A DNA stretch of 64,000 bases. It comes from Pedobacter sp. KBW06 (GTDB lineage Bacteria; Bacteroidota; Bacteroidia; Sphingobacteriales; Sphingobacteriaceae). Numbering within the stretch: position 1 is the first letter of the stretch; the number at the start of each line of letters is the position of its first letter. Shown one piece after another: positions 25,106 through 34,634 of the stretch. The stretch covers positions 316,534 through 380,533 of the forward strand of contig NZ_QAJL01000003.1 in NCBI RefSeq assembly GCF_003852525.1, given 5' to 3'. Position numbers and translations under genes: made by a program. The notes beneath the pieces are model-generated. The model saw nothing but the letters and a program-made list of their open reading frames with translations, had not been told where the DNA came from and did not search any database.

Positions 25106-26895
25106 TGAACATCAAACTGACCCTTCTGTTTCTTTTTTTATATGGTACCAGTCAGGCCCAGACTAGTGTAAACAGGTATCAGCAAAACCTTTCCAAGCGG
25201 GTCAGTTTTGACATCAGGCAGGAAAAGGTGAGCTCCGTACTGAGCAAAATGAGTAAAGCGGGAGATTTCTATTTTGCTTACAATGGGGTTTTATTTTCGC
25301 AGGATAGCCTGGTGAACCTGAATGTCAGGAATACACCCGTCCGGGATGTGCTGGATAAAATGTTCGATGGCAAAGTCGATTACAAAGAAAACGCAGAATA
25401 CATCATTTTGCGTTATGCGGTAAATCACCTGACGATCGAACCGGAAAACATCACCACCGCCGAAAACCTGTACATGATCAGCGGATATGTAGTAGATACC
25501 CAAACAGGAAAAAAAGTAAAGCAGGCCAGTGTATACGAGAAAAGATTACTGCAGTCTACGCTGACCGACAATGACGGTTTTTTCAAACTGCGTTTCAAAG
25601 GAGAGCATAAAGAAGTGATCCTGAACGCCAGTAAGGAAACTTACAGGGACACGGCACTCGTATTTCTTGCAGATATCACGATTAAACCGGAGTCTTACGA
25701 TGATCCGGACAAAGAAAAAGGAACCTTTTTCTCCAATGCCATAGAAGATCTGGGCATCGGCAGGTTTTTCATCTCTTCCGCACAACGTTTTCAGAACCTG
25801 AATATTCCCAATTTTTTCGCAAACACACCCTTTCAGGCTTCTTTTACCCCCGGATTAAGTTCTCATGGCATGATGAGTTCCAGGGTGGTCAATAAAGTTT
25901 CCCTTAATGTGCTTGGCGGTTATACTGCCGGAGTAGATGGCTTCGAAATGGCCGGAATGTTCAATCTAACCAAGGGGGATGCCAGAAAGTTTCAGGCGGC
26001 AGGGCTTTTCAATGTGGTGGGGGGCTCTGTAGAAGGGTTTCAAATTGCCGGATTGCACAATGATGTTAGAGGTAAGCTGGATGGTGTGCAGGCAGCGGGT
26101 CTGCTGAACGTGATAAAAACAGATGCAAAGGGAGTTCAGATTGCAGGGATCGCCAATATTGTAAGCGGGAATATGAAAGGTGTTCAGGCCGCAGGTATCG
26201 TCAATATCGTAAGTAAGAAAAATGACGGAGTCCAGATCGCCGGGGTGGGAAATATCAATTCCAGAGACTCCCGCGGCGTAGCGATTGCCGGAGTCGGAAA
26301 CCTGACTTCCGGAACTTCTTCAGGCGTACAACTGGCAGGCCTTTTCAATTATGCCAGAAACAATAAGGGTTTCCAGCTGGCATTGATTAATTTCTCTGAC
26401 TCCTCTACAGGAACGAGCCTTGGTTTGCTCAATTTTGTGGGCAATGGATATCATAAAATCAGTATTTATGCCAATGAACTGACCAATACAAACGTTGCTT
26501 ATAAGACCGGAAATGCCAACTTATACAATATCATCTTTGCAGGTAAAAACTTTTCAGACTCTTCCAGGGTAGAAACTTTTGGCCTCGGTTTCGGACATGA
26601 TTTTGTCTTCAATAAACGATTGTCTCTTGCTCCGGAATTGAGCTTTCAGTATTTATACCTTGGAAATTGGAAATACGGCAACACTTTAACCAAGTTTCAA
26701 TTGAATCTTCAGATTCAGCTATTTAAAGGCTTTACCATATTCGGTGGTCCCTCCTATTCTTATTATAACAGTGAGGCGCCTCCAGGCGCAAGTGCTAAAG
26801 GCTACAGACAGGAGATTCCGCCAAGAAAACATCATAATTTTAGCGGAAACAATCAGGGATGGTATGGCTGGAATGCGGGAATCACTATTTTTTAG
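25105..26895 (+). CDS. STN/CarboxypepD-reg surface repeat protein
   Basis: 596 aa. Order: signal peptide (to ~TSQAQ), an STN domain (~30-100; VSFDIRQEKVSSVLSKMS), a carboxypeptidase-regulatory-like beta domain (~122-200; ISGYVVDTQTGKKVKQASVYE), then about ten ~20-residue AGxxN repeats (GVQIAGIANIVSGNMK and similar, ~270-440) and a beta-rich C-terminus. In FecI/FecR systems the STN domain normally precedes a TonB-dependent receptor barrel; here that barrel is replaced by LA_2272-type repeats. It is probably the surface sensor or effector for the FecR protein it overlaps. Confidence 0.85.
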   Translation: MNIKLTLLFLFLYGTSQAQTSVNRYQQNLSKRVSFDIRQEKVSSVLSKMSKAGDFYFAYNGVLFSQDSLVNLNVRNTPVRDVLDKMFDGKVDYKENAEYIILRYAVNHLTIEPENITTAENLYMISGYVVDTQTGKKVKQASVYEKRLLQSTLTDNDGFFKLRFKGEHKEVILNASKETYRDTALVFLADITIKPESYDDPDKEKGTFFSNAIEDLGIGRFFISSAQRFQNLNIPNFFANTPFQASFTPGLSSHGMMSSRVVNKVSLNVLGGYTAGVDGFEMAGMFNLTKGDARKFQAAGLFNVVGGSVEGFQIAGLHNDVRGKLDGVQAAGLLNVIKTDAKGVQIAGIANIVSGNMKGVQAAGIVNIVSKKNDGVQIAGVGNINSRDSRGVAIAGVGNLTSGTSSGVQLAGLFNYARNNKGFQLALINFSDSSTGTSLGLLNFVGNGYHKISIYANELTNTNVAYKTGNANLYNIIFAGKNFSDSSRVETFGLGFGHDFVFNKRLSLAPELSFQYLYLGNWKYGNTLTKFQLNLQIQLFKGFTIFGGPSYSYYNSEAPPGASAKGYRQEIPPRKHHNFSGNNQGWYGWNAGITIF

Positions 26896-26901
26896 TCAGC
26901 T

Positions 26902-27603
26902 TTAACTTTGACGACTGATTTCAGGTAGCAACTGCAACAATTCTTTCAAACCTTCGGTAGCGGTCTTTTCGATTCTGATGACCTGTTTGCGGTTTCTTAC
27001 TTCCGGAATCCTGGGATCAATGATATATCGCGGACTTTGTGAAGGGACGAAATTAATCAAACCTGCTGCCGGATATACGGCCAGTGAGCTGCCAACCAGG
27101 ACAAAGATATCCGCCGATTCACAGATTTCAGATGCCCTTTCTATCATAGGAACGGATTCCCCAAACCAGACGACGTGGGCACGCAACTGGCTTCCCAGTT
27201 CACACCGGTCACCCATCTTGATTTCCCATCCATCGATGGGATAGGTCAGCGCCGGGTTAAGATCGGATTGGGAACGCGTAATCACCCCATGCAGGTGAAT
27301 TACTTTGGAAGAACCTGCCCTTTCGTGCAGGTCGTCTATATTTTGGGTAATGATGTAAACATCATAGTATTTCTCTAATTCTACCAGGCCACGGTGTGCA
27401 TCATTGGGTTGCGCCGCCAAAACCTGCTTCCTCCGCTGATTGTAAAAATCCTGCACCAGGTCTGGATTTTTCCGCCAGGCCTCCGGGGTCGCAACATCGT
27501 AAACATTATAACCTTCCCATAAGCCATCGGTATCCCGGAAAGTTTTCAATCCACTTTCTGCACTAATTCCGGCACCCGTTAAGACCACTAATTTCTTCTT
27601 CAT
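26902..27603 (-). CDS. Sir2-family NAD-dependent deacylase
   Basis: About 233 aa. I start at the ATG at 27603 (MKKKLVVLTGAG); an in-frame extension to 27624 is less likely. Motifs: GAGISAESGLKTFRDTDGLWE (~10-30), TQNIDDLHERAG (~94-105) and the catalytic HLHG (~112). The YNQRR segment resembles the Tyr-x-x-Arg of class III desuccinylase-type sirtuins. The zinc-ribbon region contains only one Cys (DRCELG), so the four-Cys zinc site is not evident. Its first 41 bp overlap the end of the upstream membrane-protein gene, suggesting coupled translation. Confidence 0.88.
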   Translation of the reverse strand: MKKKLVVLTGAGISAESGLKTFRDTDGLWEGYNVYDVATPEAWRKNPDLVQDFYNQRRKQVLAAQPNDAHRGLVELEKYYDVYIITQNIDDLHERAGSSKVIHLHGVITRSQSDLNPALTYPIDGWEIKMGDRCELGSQLRAHVVWFGESVPMIERASEICESADIFVLVGSSLAVYPAAGLINFVPSQSPRYIIDPRIPEVRNRKQVIRIEKTATEGLKELLQLLPEISRQS

Positions 27604-28513
27604 AAGCATTGCTCTTGCGATCAAATATAGCTAAAAAGAGCTGATTTGACCACTTAAACAAGATGCCTCCAAAAGCGCTAAGGTCGAACACAATCATGAT
27701 CCAGGCAAACATTTGCAAGCCCATAGCAGCGCCGATAAAAACATGCATTAACAACACTCCGATGAGGACAAAGGCCTGCATTTTACCCCACTTAACCCAG
27801 ATGAGCAAAGGGAAAAACAGTTCTACCGCCAGTGTTCCCCAGGTCAGCAGAGCCGAAACCCATGGATAACTTGCCAGCGCCTTGACAAAAGGGGTCAGAT
27901 CCGTATAAAACTGAGGCTGGTTGATCGCCTGCCAGATGGCCGTCCCATTCATCCATTCCTGTCCGCCCAGCTTTGAAAACCCTGCAGTGAAATAGACAAT
28001 ACAGAGGTGGATCTGTAACACACGCAGGTACAAATTAAGCCTTTCGGGAACAATGGTTTGTACCTTCTTACTCATCAGCTGATCCAGTGAAAAAACCTTT
28101 TGTACCGGAAAAATCAGGGTATAAAACAATAGCGTAAATAGGAATCCATCGAAGCCGAAAGCAAGGAGATTATAGCCATTAAAGACCATCAAATGAATCA
28201 ATAAACAGATAAAGGTACTTATTTTGGTATAGAGGCCGAACAGCAGAAAGCAGGCGGCAAGCCCGAATACAGCGTAGAGACCGGTCAGAAAGAGGTGTTC
28301 ATTCCTGATCCCAAAAAATTCGATCACTTTGGGCAAAGACAAAGCATAAGATACGTCCAGAGGTTTTGTGAGCACATCCTGAATGATCCCATGCTGACTA
28401 AACAACATGTCCAGCTGATCGAATTCCACCAGAATCTTCGCAAGGATGGTGAGGGCAACGCCAATGCGCAATACCGCAAGTTGCATCGCATGATTGAAGG
28501 TAACAGGTTTCAT
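27563..28513 (-). CDS. HTTM-domain membrane protein
   Basis: 316 aa with about eight hydrophobic helices. It resembles the HTTM (vitamin K-dependent gamma-carboxylase-like) membrane family: a long internal FDGFLF, an IYFTAGFSKLGGQEWMNG segment and a WGTLAVELFFPLLIW helix are typical. In bacteria these proteins are usually paired with a small partner, here the 158-aa protein encoded 8 bp upstream. The biochemical role of bacterial members is mostly unknown. It overlaps the sirtuin gene downstream. Confidence 0.78.
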   Translation of the reverse strand: MKPVTFNHAMQLAVLRIGVALTILAKILVEFDQLDMLFSQHGIIQDVLTKPLDVSYALSLPKVIEFFGIRNEHLFLTGLYAVFGLAACFLLFGLYTKISTFICLLIHLMVFNGYNLLAFGFDGFLFTLLFYTLIFPVQKVFSLDQLMSKKVQTIVPERLNLYLRVLQIHLCIVYFTAGFSKLGGQEWMNGTAIWQAINQPQFYTDLTPFVKALASYPWVSALLTWGTLAVELFFPLLIWVKWGKMQAFVLIGVLLMHVFIGAAMGLQMFAWIMIVFDLSAFGGILFKWSNQLFLAIFDRKSNAYEEEISGLNGCRN

Positions 28514-28521
28514 GATACAAA

Positions 28522-28998
28522 TTATTTATAGGTATAAGTTCCGTTGCAGATCTCCCGGAATTGATTTTTCTTCCTGGATAAACGGTATTCAGACATAGTT
28601 GGAGGCATGTATTCTCCTATCGAAATATAGGTAGGCCCCGCATTGGGATATTTGGCAAAAATATAAGAAGCCACTACCCTGGACATTAGTTCGTAGGCTT
28701 TATGGTTCCTGAAAGTATGGAGTACCGAAGAAAACCGGCAATCCAGGATGTCTCTTCCTGTACCAAAAGCATCCTGTTTAAGGGTTTTATGTCCGATAAG
28801 GGTATAGGTTTTAACGACGGTCTGGTTGCCCACATTTGGGGAAAAGAAACTGTAGCCAAAGCCTCCCCCTGTCCAGGAGGAATACCTTAACATGAGGCCG
28901 TCAAATACTTTATTATCGGAGAACTTCATCAAACCTGAGCCCAAAACAACGATGCAAAGGTGGAAGAAGAGAAAGCCTTTAAGTAATTTATCTTTCAT
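28522..28998 (-). CDS. HTTM-associated small membrane-anchored protein
   Basis: 158 aa. One N-terminal hydrophobic helix (LLKGFLFFHLCIVVLGSGLM) is followed by a soluble domain containing GYSFFSPNVGNQ, which resembles partner proteins found next to HTTM genes (often with a SFFSP-like motif). It starts the small minus-strand unit that continues with the HTTM protein and the sirtuin. Its exact role is unknown; it probably forms a complex with the HTTM protein. Confidence 0.65.
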   Translation of the reverse strand: MKDKLLKGFLFFHLCIVVLGSGLMKFSDNKVFDGLMLRYSSWTGGGFGYSFFSPNVGNQTVVKTYTLIGHKTLKQDAFGTGRDILDCRFSSVLHTFRNHKAYELMSRVVASYIFAKYPNAGPTYISIGEYMPPTMSEYRLSRKKNQFREICNGTYTYK

Positions 28999-29088
28999 GG
29001 GGATATAATTTTTCAGCGGTTATGAAGTGATGATGAGCATGTATATTGTTTGTAAGCGTTATGCTAATGATCGTTCATGACTTGGGGT

Positions 29089-29118
29089 TAAAAAAAGGAA
29101 GCGGGCCTGGGCCCGCCC
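29089..29118 (-). terminator. Terminator of the 29147 gene
   Basis: Strong GC hairpin gcgggcc / ggcccgc with a very short loop; read on the minus strand, it runs into a T tract. It lies just past the stop of the small exported protein. Confidence 0.8.
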
Positions 29119-29146
29119 CTCAATCAGGGATGACTGGCATTTACAT

Positions 29147-29575
29147 TTACAGGCCTTTGCCTTTAACTGCGTTCAGTTTCACAGACTGCACTGATTTTTG
29201 TGTCAGACTGGTATTCAACTGAGAGATCACAGCATTTTGAAGCTCTTTTCCATTGGTAATTACCTTTACGGCAACGATGATGTCAGAAGCAGCTAAGCCC
29301 CCTTTTCCGGTGATTCTGGAACCGCTTAATTTTCCGATGGTCCCGATAGGTGCAGTACCATATACTTTGGAGCTGGAACGGCCTCCTTTGTTAGTGGTTA
29401 CCGTTAAACGGTAAGTAGAAGGGTCTTCGTTTTTAAGGCTGGCCAAAACTTTATCTACTTCAGCTTGTGAGCTGGTGTTAATGATCAGACCTTTAGCGGT
29501 TTCCTGAGCTTTTGATTGTACAGCTCCAAACAATAGGAACAAACTTGCACAAATAGGGATAAGTAATTTTTTCAT
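29147..29575 (-). CDS. Small exported hypothetical protein
   Basis: 142 aa with a clear signal peptide (MKKLLIPICASLFLLFGAVQSKAQ). The mature part is short, rich in Ser, Lys and Gly, with VYGTAPIGTIGKLSGSRITGKGG in the middle. I do not recognise the family. It has its own terminator and about 140 bp upstream to the CHAT gene on the same strand, so it is probably a separate transcript. Confidence 0.65.
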   Translation of the reverse strand: MKKLLIPICASLFLLFGAVQSKAQETAKGLIINTSSQAEVDKVLASLKNEDPSTYRLTVTTNKGGRSSSKVYGTAPIGTIGKLSGSRITGKGGLAASDIIVAVKVITNGKELQNAVISQLNTSLTQKSVQSVKLNAVKGKGL

Positions 29576-29717
29576 GTTTTTGGTTTTTAATGGTTAATTG
29601 AATTTGATGAATTATCTATAGATTTAACACATTAGTCGCAAACCAGGAACAAAGGGAAACAGGTTTATAATTATTTTTTTATTTTTCTTCAAAACCCGGC
29701 ATTTTAATAGAACCAGG

Positions 29718-32492
29718 CTATATTTTTAACAGAAAAAAATCCAGCATGGTCAAGCCCATCAACAGGATGGTTGCTATCCCTGTGATCAGGAATATACGGA
29801 TCGGCGGTTGTACAATTCCATCGGTATTGCCCAAAACGATTGTTGCAGCCCAGAAATAAGGCAGGTTGTACAATTGATCATTCTCCTGCAGAAAATCCAG
29901 CTTGGCCTGATTTAATGCTTCATCCTTTGGAAGTCCTTTCTGCAGGTATTTATAGAACAACTCGGTTAACTGATAGGTCGTCTTGTTGTCTACCTGCCAC
30001 AGGTTGGTCACGGTGCAGGGCACACCGGCGGTCATAAATGCCCTGGCCAGACTAAAGACCCCCTCTCCTTCGGCATGATAACCTACGCCTGTATTGCAGG
30101 CAGACAGGACAATTAGTTCGGTATGAGGAAAACTCAGCTTCTGAATTTCGGAAAGGGAAACCGTTGAATCTGCGAGGTACAGGACTGGTTCTTTCTTTGT
30201 GCTGTCTGCCGCAGCATGGGCATAAATCTGTACAATTTGATACCTGTTCAGGTGGTTTAAAAAACCCGCTCTTGTGGCTGCGCCGTTAATGATGAGCCTG
30301 GAGGTTTTAAAATAGCGTACAATATTTCCCAGCGACTGGTCTGCACCGGGAAGGGCAGCAAGCTTAAAGTTACGGTTGTAAGCGGAAGGTGCTATGCCCA
30401 GAAAGGTATGCTCCTCTACGGTAGGGAGATTGATCTTTTTCATCATGACACGCATGGAATGAACATAACTAAAGACGTATTTCCTGGCCAAAAAGCTGCT
30501 TTTGTCCAGCGAATCTGACAACAAAGCTTCAAAAGGGATAAAATGATCATCCAGAGAGACAATCACCCTTCCCTCAGGGATCTTTAAAGGCTTGATCAGT
30601 TTATCATACAATTGATAAGCGACCTTCTCATAGCAATCGTAATACTGATTCAGTAAAGATTTGTCAGCGCAAAGGGTCAGCAGGTTTTTTCTGTCCTTTC
30701 CGTACGACTTATAAGGAATCCTCAGCAATTGCTGTTGTCCCGGGGATAAGAATAAAGCATATACGGTGGAGTCGCCGGTAAAATACTCAACCAAAGATTG
30801 TTTCTGATCCTCAAGCTTGGTCATCACTGCGCGGTAAGGATATACAGAGTTGTCGTATTTATATTGATAGTAAGTCGGATATTTCAGTTCCAGCCCCCGG
30901 ATAAACCCTTCCCAATTGTCCTGAGAATTGTACCACTTTTCCAGAACCTCCCTGTAATGCGCATCGCTTTTACTCAGCGACAAAAGTTTCATGCTCAAGG
31001 TATAGGTTTTTACCCGGAGCTGTTTTTCTATCCTGCGGTCTTTTTCAGCAATGTAATTTTCTGCGATGAGTTCGCAAAGCTTGTCGTTGAGTAACACTGC
31101 CCTGCTTTTTTCAAAGAAGTAATAAGCTTTCTCTATATTTTGAAGGTAAAAACAAACTTCTATCGCCTCCTCATACATTTCTTTGGTCTTCTTACGCCAG
31201 ATGAGTTTTGATTGTTCCCCATCTTGTTTCCAGCGCATAATGTCTACCGCCTGATCTGCAATTTCGTAAGTTTTCAAAGCGAGGAGCAGGGTTTTCTTAT
31301 TCTTCTCTTTTCGGTATAGCCCAAGCAAAGAAGATCCTTTATTGGCAAGGATCGTGGACACGAAATAGTCGTTGGAAACGAGCTTCAGCATGTCCCGGCT
31401 GAGGTTGCTTTTTACCGCTGTATCAATAAAATTCAGGGGCAGTACATTTAAAGCTTTCTGGTAATATTTCAACGCTTTATGAAAGTCCTTATTCCGCCAG
31501 TATACCACCCCGATATTGGAATACAGGCCCGCAAGCTGGTAAGTATCACCAGCCCTGGCAGCCATTTTTAGGCCTTCATTATAATAGTAAACCGCTTTTT
31601 CACTCTGACCTAAACCATGAAGGTAAGCACTGCCCAATTCCAGAAAATCCCGGGAACATTGCTCCCAGTTCTCTTTTTCCCTATTCAGTTCAAGTGATTT
31701 ATGGTAATACCTTAAGGCCGAAGCGATCTTTCCCGATTTCTGAAGCAGGTCTGCATATACGGAATAACTGGTGGCAAGGTGTTCCGCTCCCCCATCTTCT
31801 CCCTCCAATAGGAAGATTGCTTTTTTTATGCAAACTTCCGCATCGGCAAATGCCCCTGATTCAATTTCCGACTGTGCTTTTTGGGCCAGAAGCGGGGCCA
31901 TTGCAAGTACATCTTTATGCGCTTCGGCAAATAAGATTCCCTCATCGGCCTGTTCGATACTTTTTTGATAATCGCCGGTTTGAAAAAAAGAATAAGCTTT
32001 TTGTTCATAAGCCATAAAAACAATGGCCCGTTTATCGGGATACCCCCGTCCCACATCAATGCAACGCTCAAAATAATGGTGAGAATCCTTCAAAAAGTGA
32101 ATTTTCTTATAAAATATGCCAAGGTTAAAATAGCTGTTGGTCAGAAATGAGGGATCAACACCTTCTCCTTTTCCCATATTTACAGCCACTGCTTCTTTGG
32201 TATAGATAATGGCCCGCTCCAGGTCGCCGGCCTTACTATAAATATCACCTATCCGGTGTACAATCTGGGCATATGCTCCGTTTTTCGAGGAATGACATCT
32301 AAAAAAAACCTGCTGTAATGCTTTCAACTGCCCGATCTTGTCCGAATAACTGTTACTGACATTCGATTGAATATCAGCCACAGCATCAACAATTGCAGCA
32401 TCCCCCGGACATTGGCCTTTTGAAATGAAAGCCAGGCAAAAGATGACTGATACCAGGAAAGGGATCCTCAATCCCAATGAAAAATATCGCAT
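29718..32492 (-). CDS. Exported TPR-CHAT (caspase-like) protein
   Basis: 924 aa. A signal-peptide-like start (to ~SKGQ) is followed by many TPR-type helical repeats (~60-470; e.g. SNIGVVYWRNKDFHKALKYY), a helical linker, then a CHAT protease domain (~570-890). The catalytic His (YAH, ~H759) and Cys (LSACNTG, ~C799) are both intact, so it looks active. A C-terminal hydrophobic helix (~898-920) probably anchors it. The CHAT domain would then face the periplasm. It is the last gene of a four-gene operon with a subtilase, a membrane anti-sigma-like TPR protein and an ECF sigma factor. Confidence 0.88.
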   Translation of the reverse strand: MRYFSLGLRIPFLVSVIFCLAFISKGQCPGDAAIVDAVADIQSNVSNSYSDKIGQLKALQQVFFRCHSSKNGAYAQIVHRIGDIYSKAGDLERAIIYTKEAVAVNMGKGEGVDPSFLTNSYFNLGIFYKKIHFLKDSHHYFERCIDVGRGYPDKRAIVFMAYEQKAYSFFQTGDYQKSIEQADEGILFAEAHKDVLAMAPLLAQKAQSEIESGAFADAEVCIKKAIFLLEGEDGGAEHLATSYSVYADLLQKSGKIASALRYYHKSLELNREKENWEQCSRDFLELGSAYLHGLGQSEKAVYYYNEGLKMAARAGDTYQLAGLYSNIGVVYWRNKDFHKALKYYQKALNVLPLNFIDTAVKSNLSRDMLKLVSNDYFVSTILANKGSSLLGLYRKEKNKKTLLLALKTYEIADQAVDIMRWKQDGEQSKLIWRKKTKEMYEEAIEVCFYLQNIEKAYYFFEKSRAVLLNDKLCELIAENYIAEKDRRIEKQLRVKTYTLSMKLLSLSKSDAHYREVLEKWYNSQDNWEGFIRGLELKYPTYYQYKYDNSVYPYRAVMTKLEDQKQSLVEYFTGDSTVYALFLSPGQQQLLRIPYKSYGKDRKNLLTLCADKSLLNQYYDCYEKVAYQLYDKLIKPLKIPEGRVIVSLDDHFIPFEALLSDSLDKSSFLARKYVFSYVHSMRVMMKKINLPTVEEHTFLGIAPSAYNRNFKLAALPGADQSLGNIVRYFKTSRLIINGAATRAGFLNHLNRYQIVQIYAHAAADSTKKEPVLYLADSTVSLSEIQKLSFPHTELIVLSACNTGVGYHAEGEGVFSLARAFMTAGVPCTVTNLWQVDNKTTYQLTELFYKYLQKGLPKDEALNQAKLDFLQENDQLYNLPYFWAATIVLGNTDGIVQPPIRIFLITGIATILLMGLTMLDFFLLKI

Positions 32493-32507
32493 GATAAATC
32501 CGCTATT

Positions 32508-33881
32508 TTATTTAACACAGGCACCGTCACGGATGTGCTTCCTGGCAAGAGCTGGATTGTTGACCAGAATACGACCGCTACGGTCATCGTTCAACAGAAG
32601 TTTAAGTGCTGCAAGAAAATCTGATTTCTTAATATTAGGTACATACAGGTTTTTCCTACAATTGGCCCCAATGAGTCCTGTGGCAATGGCCGTGGCAAAA
32701 GAAGAACCACTGATCCACACTTCCGGTCCGCTCGTCTCAAAGGGCAATTTAAATTTCATCCCCTCTTTTGAAACCTGATCTGCCAGTACTCCCAGGTCTA
32801 CATATTCTTTTGAATAATTCTGACTGGTGCTTACGCTGGTACCATCCGTAGTTGTTACTGTAACGACGCTATTGGTAACTGTACTCAAATGAGCAGGATA
32901 GAAATTATGAATGGCCAGATTACGCAGCTGACTATCTGTTAAAACCAGGCCATGGGCTGCGAGGTAAAGCTGTTTTGCCAGCACATCCTCGGCATCAATT
33001 TTATTTCCGGAAGCCGTGACAAAAAGAATTCCCTGTTTTCTAAGCACATTGCTGATCAGCGTTTTTAAATAAGGGACAGGAAGTTCATAGTAATAATAAA
33101 ACCCCCAGCTGGCATTGATGATCTGCGCACCTTTTGCAATCGCAAAGTGAATGGCACAGATGATCCCGAAAAGATCTCCTTCCCCATTCTTATCATGTGT
33201 TTTAAGGGGCATAATTTTCAGTCTGTTTTCCTTTGACTGCTTAAATTCATTGATGATGTACTGACTCACCACTGTCCCGTGCCGCCCGGCATGGTTATCC
33301 CGAAAATCAGCATTATCGGACACAAAATTCCAACCTGTTTTCTGTTCCTTATAGCAATCGCCGGTTACAGTCCCTGCTGTTTCCTGCCATAAATAAGCAG
33401 GGTCAACGAGATCGGTATCTATACCGGTATCCAATACCGCGACTATGATCTCCTCCCTGTTCCCATCAGGAGATATTGCCGTTCCTCTCTTTAGTTCCTT
33501 CCGTTTTGAATCAGTTTCAGGAATGGTATTCAAAAAGTTCAGGGAATAAGATTCTCCAACGGTGGTTGATTTCGGGCCAGAGCCTGCCCTTACAGAATCC
33601 GTATTCACCAGGGTATGGATTCCCTTTGCCGACCACAACTGCACCGGGATTTTACAATTGCCGCAGGAGCTGATCTTAATCCCATCGGTATCGAGAAAAC
33701 CACTCTCCCTCAAAGATACCTTGATGATATTGATATCTGCTGTTGTCGGGACCTTTTTAAAATACAGCAGAATCTGATCTTTACGATAACTATTGCCCAA
33801 TAACCTTTCGGTTTTGTTACTGGCCTTTTTTATCCAAACGGGAGGATCCTTCCGTTCAGATTGTTCTTGATTCTTATTCAT
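32508..33881 (-). CDS. S8 subtilisin-like serine protease
   Basis: 457 aa. Catalytic triad D151 (VAVLDTGID), H201 (GRHGTVV) and S394 (SGSSFATA), with the oxyanion Asn at N293 (TASGN). The N-terminal ~130 residues are not a signal peptide and are not recognised; they include a C-G-N-C motif (~73-76). No secretion signal is seen, so the protease is probably cytoplasmic, unlike most subtilases. It lies 12 bp after the membrane TPR gene and 15 bp before the CHAT gene. An active protease beside a caspase-like CHAT protease suggests a proteolytic cascade. Confidence 0.9.
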   Translation of the reverse strand: MNKNQEQSERKDPPVWIKKASNKTERLLGNSYRKDQILLYFKKVPTTADINIIKVSLRESGFLDTDGIKISSCGNCKIPVQLWSAKGIHTLVNTDSVRAGSGPKSTTVGESYSLNFLNTIPETDSKRKELKRGTAISPDGNREEIIVAVLDTGIDTDLVDPAYLWQETAGTVTGDCYKEQKTGWNFVSDNADFRDNHAGRHGTVVSQYIINEFKQSKENRLKIMPLKTHDKNGEGDLFGIICAIHFAIAKGAQIINASWGFYYYYELPVPYLKTLISNVLRKQGILFVTASGNKIDAEDVLAKQLYLAAHGLVLTDSQLRNLAIHNFYPAHLSTVTNSVVTVTTTDGTSVSTSQNYSKEYVDLGVLADQVSKEGMKFKLPFETSGPEVWISGSSFATAIATGLIGANCRKNLYVPNIKKSDFLAALKLLLNDDRSGRILVNNPALARKHIRDGACVK

Positions 33882-33893
33882 AAATAGGGATGT

Positions 33894-34634
33894 TTATAGC
33901 TTTTGTAACCAAATTTCTGCTTCTTTACTTCCTGCCAGATTGCGGTCAACCACTTCCTGCAGGAGCTTTTTTGCCGCTGCCCTGTCATTACCGGCAGACC
34001 TTTTCATTAAGACCAGTGCTTTGTAAAAAAGACCGGGATTGCTGTACAGGTCGTAACCCGAGAGGCGGTCAAACTGTACAATCGCCTCTTCATATTTCTG
34101 GGAAACGAGGTAGGTGATTCCCAGATTTTTAACGGCTTCCGGTTCAGTCCTTCCTTGTGTAGTTATAGAGCTGAAGATCTGTACTGCTTCCTCATACTTT
34201 TTAGCATTGAAAGCCGCAATGCCTTTCTGTAACTGGTCTGTTGTTTCTGCCCCGCCCATATTCAAGCCGAGGGTGTTAAAGTTTGCTGCAATGTAATCCT
34301 CTGACAACTGTGTTACATGGGTTGTTTTCCATAGCAGGAACCAGCCAAACACCAGCATGATACAGGCCGCAGCCAAGTAAACTGAAAGCTTTTTAATCCT
34401 GATTCCTGCTTTCTGTGAATGCCGTGCAGGAGCCATTTCGGCATAAAGCAAGGCGAATTCCGCTCTTTTTTCCTCTTCCAGGTGCTGCCGGACCGCATCT
34501 CTCATAGCAATATAGCCTGCTACCTCTGCTGCAAAATCAGCATCGTTAACACAACGTTCTTCAAAGGATTCGCGTTCCTCTGCAGACAACGAACCGTCGA
34601 AATAGGCTTCTATGATATTTAATGAATCGTTCAT
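33894..34634 (-). CDS. Membrane anti-sigma-like TPR protein
   Basis: 246 aa. The N-terminal ~70 residues have an anti-sigma-like start (IEAYFDGSLSAEERESFEERC) without the HxxxCxxC zinc motif. A single transmembrane helix (~83-103) separates it from a C-terminal TPR domain (~130-240; AIAAFNAKKYEEAVQIFSSI, ITYLVSQKYEEAIVQFD) that would be periplasmic. The start overlaps the sigma stop by 4 bp. Position and topology suggest it holds the sigma factor and receives a signal through its TPR domain. Confidence 0.82.
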   Translation of the reverse strand: MNDSLNIIEAYFDGSLSAEERESFEERCVNDADFAAEVAGYIAMRDAVRQHLEEEKRAEFALLYAEMAPARHSQKAGIRIKKLSVYLAAACIMLVFGWFLLWKTTHVTQLSEDYIAANFNTLGLNMGGAETTDQLQKGIAAFNAKKYEEAVQIFSSITTQGRTEPEAVKNLGITYLVSQKYEEAIVQFDRLSGYDLYSNPGLFYKALVLMKRSAGNDRAAAKKLLQEVVDRNLAGSKEAEIWLQKL

